Source: Hyperoodon ampullatus
Taxonomy: Eukaryota; Chordata; Mammalia; Artiodactyla; Ziphiidae
Direction: 5' to 3'
Length of the DNA stretch: 64,000 bases
NCBI GenBank assembly: GCA_949752795.1
Contig: OX457065.1
Location: 3,524,501 to 3,588,500 of the forward strand
Positions 62,616 to 64,000 of this stretch are shown here, in pieces (position 1 is the stretch's first letter; each line of letters begins with the position of its first letter). A model generated the notes under the pieces. It did not search any database. It was not told where the DNA came from and worked only from the letters and a program-made list of their open reading frames with translations. The position numbers and the translations under genes are program-made.

Positions 62616-62989
62616 AGGAAAGAGGGCGTCCCTCCTGTGCCTGGAGCAAGCACAGGAGAGGGAAGGGCTGCTCGATTCATCCTGTCTGTCAGCGCTGTCA
62701 CCAGACTTAGGGCCAGGCCAAGCTGATGAGATGGACACGGCCCCAGTCCCGCTGTTCCAGCTGGTCATTCCTGCTGCTCTAATAGCGAAACCTCGGCATC
62801 TTGGTGACTTCATGCAGTCGAGGCCAGCCCCTTGCTTTTCCTAAGTCTGCAGAGGGCACATGCTGGGGTGGGTGGGGGTCGCCTCTGGGAACAGGGACCT
62901 GCCTGGAGGGGAGGACGGGCAGAGTCCCCAGAGTGGGGATGAGCGTGGCAGGTCAAACCCAGCCTGGAATCCCCGGCTTAGGCCGCCAG
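62616..62989. other. Unique sequence
   Basis: Nothing is recognised. Confidence 0.5.
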
Positions 62990-63350
62990 CAGGCCGTTCA
63001 GGAGAGGTGGGCTGCAGCAGGCGCCAGGTCCCGGGGCCCCTTCGGCCACTGTAAGGAGTTTGAATTTATTCCAGTTGTGATGGGAAACCAGTGGATGAAT
63101 GAGCGAGGCAAAAGAGCAGACAGGGGTGAGAATGCAGCATGGTCTGTCCCCAGCAGGGAGAGGCCAAGCGCAGGGCACCACCCGAGTCCAGAAGCCCCCC
63201 AGACATAAGGAGACGATGCCGGGGAGCAGGGAGCTCGGCCAGGCAGGGAGCTCGGAAAGGTTTTCTCAGGTAGTGTAAGTGGCCCTGGTGGGAAACGAGG
63301 CCAAGGGTGTAAGCAAAGCCATTCACAGCAGAGGAGACAGAAAAGGCCCC
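62990..63350 (-). mobile_element. L2 LINE fragment, minus strand
   Basis: TTTGAATTTATTCCAGTTGTG, then ATGGGAAACCAGTGGATGAA and GCAAAAGAGCAGACAGGGG, match the complement of the L2 ORF2 segment also seen in the 52625 copy. Confidence 0.6.
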
Positions 63351-63539
63351 AAAGCACGTGCAGAGATGGGCAAACTCACCAGTCTCACTTTCATCCACTA
63401 GCTGGAAAGGACAGGGCTGGGTGCTGCCAGGTGCGGGCATGGGTGTGGGCATGGAGGACCCCTGGTGCCCTGCGCGGGAACAGCAGCCGCTGGAGCCAAT
63501 CACGAGAGCCACCTCTGGGGCTCATGCAAATGAAGTGCC

Positions 63540-63660
63540 CCCGTCCTGGGACTCAGCAATTCTGCTCCTGGACACGTGTCCCAAGACTTCCTCACAGGTC
63601 CCTGTGGCGCCCTGTGGTGCTGTCTGGGGCAGCGAGCGTTGCAGGCACCTGGGTGCCCAT
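63540..63660 (+). mobile_element. Possible L1M 3' fragment (weak)
   Basis: GGGACTCAGCAATTCTGCTCC resembles the [14 protein letters not shown] stretch of L1 ORF2, followed by poor similarity. Low confidence. Confidence 0.3.
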
Positions 63661-63850
63661 CACTTGTGACTTGCAGGCACTGTGCCGTGCACTTGACCTC
63701 ATGATTCCACTGCAGAAAGAATCTCTATTGTGCCCATTGTACTGCCGAGGAGACTGAGGCTCAGCAGGTGGGACCCCTGGCCCAAGGCACTGAGTGTCCA
63801 GAGCTAAGGTCTGACTCAGAGTCAGCTGTCCCGGTGGCTTCAGCTCCTGA
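63660..63850 (-). mobile_element. MIR SINE, minus strand
   Basis: GGCACTGTGCCGTGCACTTG, CCGAGGAGACTGAGGCTCAG, CTGGCCCAAGGCACTGAG, AGGTCTGACTCAGAGTC. Confidence 0.8.
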
Positions 63851-63939
63851 CCCCACTCCCCATCACAGGGGCAGCTTCTGCAGGGATGGTGGCTCTGAGG
63901 CGGCAGGAGGTGGTCTTGCGCCCTGGCCATTGTCAGGAG

Positions 63940-64000
63940 CCTGGTGTGAGTCATGGCCCTGCTACTCAGCAGCCCCACAACTTCAGACAAGTTGCCCCTT
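63940..64000 (+). mobile_element. MIR SINE cut by the window end
   Basis: GTGTGAGTCATGGCCCTGCT, then CACAACTTCAGACAAGTTGC, is the start of the MIR core; it continues beyond the window. Confidence 0.6.

Overview
This window is nuclear DNA from a mammal, almost certainly a cetacean (whale or dolphin). The evidence is several nearly intact copies of the tRNA-derived CHR SINE that starts GGGCTTCCCTGGTGGCGCAG, with crisp target-site duplications (TSDs) and A-tails. CHR SINEs belong to cetaceans and their cetartiodactyl relatives, and copies this uniform suggest recent activity. Older mammalian repeats (MIR, L2, L1M, MLT1, MER-type hAT elements) fill much of the rest. I cannot name the species. I found no protein-coding gene or exon, and no tRNA, rRNA, snRNA or CRISPR locus that I can support. 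The open frames are repeat-derived, read through tandem repeats, or are chance frames in GC-rich DNA, often open on both strands. The window is best read as intergenic or deep intronic.

Layout. 0-8.8 kb: GC-rich unique sequence with a minus-strand L1 3' end (1.09-2.17 kb), a 15-copy 16-bp minisatellite (5.07-5.31 kb), and a run of MIR/L2 fragments and microsatellites. 8.8-23.3 kb: an AT-rich block of old L1M fragments, all on the minus strand, with recognisable 5'UTR, ORF1, endonuclease, reverse-transcriptase and 3'UTR pieces. It is punctured by four CHR SINEs and by a hAT DNA transposon with a perfect 8-bp TSD. 23.3-33 kb: mixed sequence with a plus-strand L1 tail, MIR/L2, two CHR SINEs and two candidate conserved noncoding blocks (about 28.2 and 31.1-32.5 kb). 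33.7-34.6 kb: another minus-strand L1 3' end. 34.6-56.5 kb: GC-rich unique DNA with scattered L2, MIR and hAT remnants and a short recent L1 tail. 56.8-57.4 kb: a CpG-island-like block with no attached gene. 58.7-60.7 kb: nested insertions, with a solo MLT1 LTR and two SINE layers in one MIR, and two tandem SINEs in the next MIR. 61-64 kb: unique DNA with an L1M plus-strand tail, L2 and MIR.

The main biological content is mobile-element history. Notable points are two independent SINE-into-SINE insertions at the same internal site of their hosts, a triplicated target site, an exact 60-bp segment present twice 2.6 kb apart, and a few unique AT-rich blocks that look like developmental enhancers. 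Repeat names come from recognised consensus-like motifs. Boundaries not fixed by a TSD are approximate (tens of bases).
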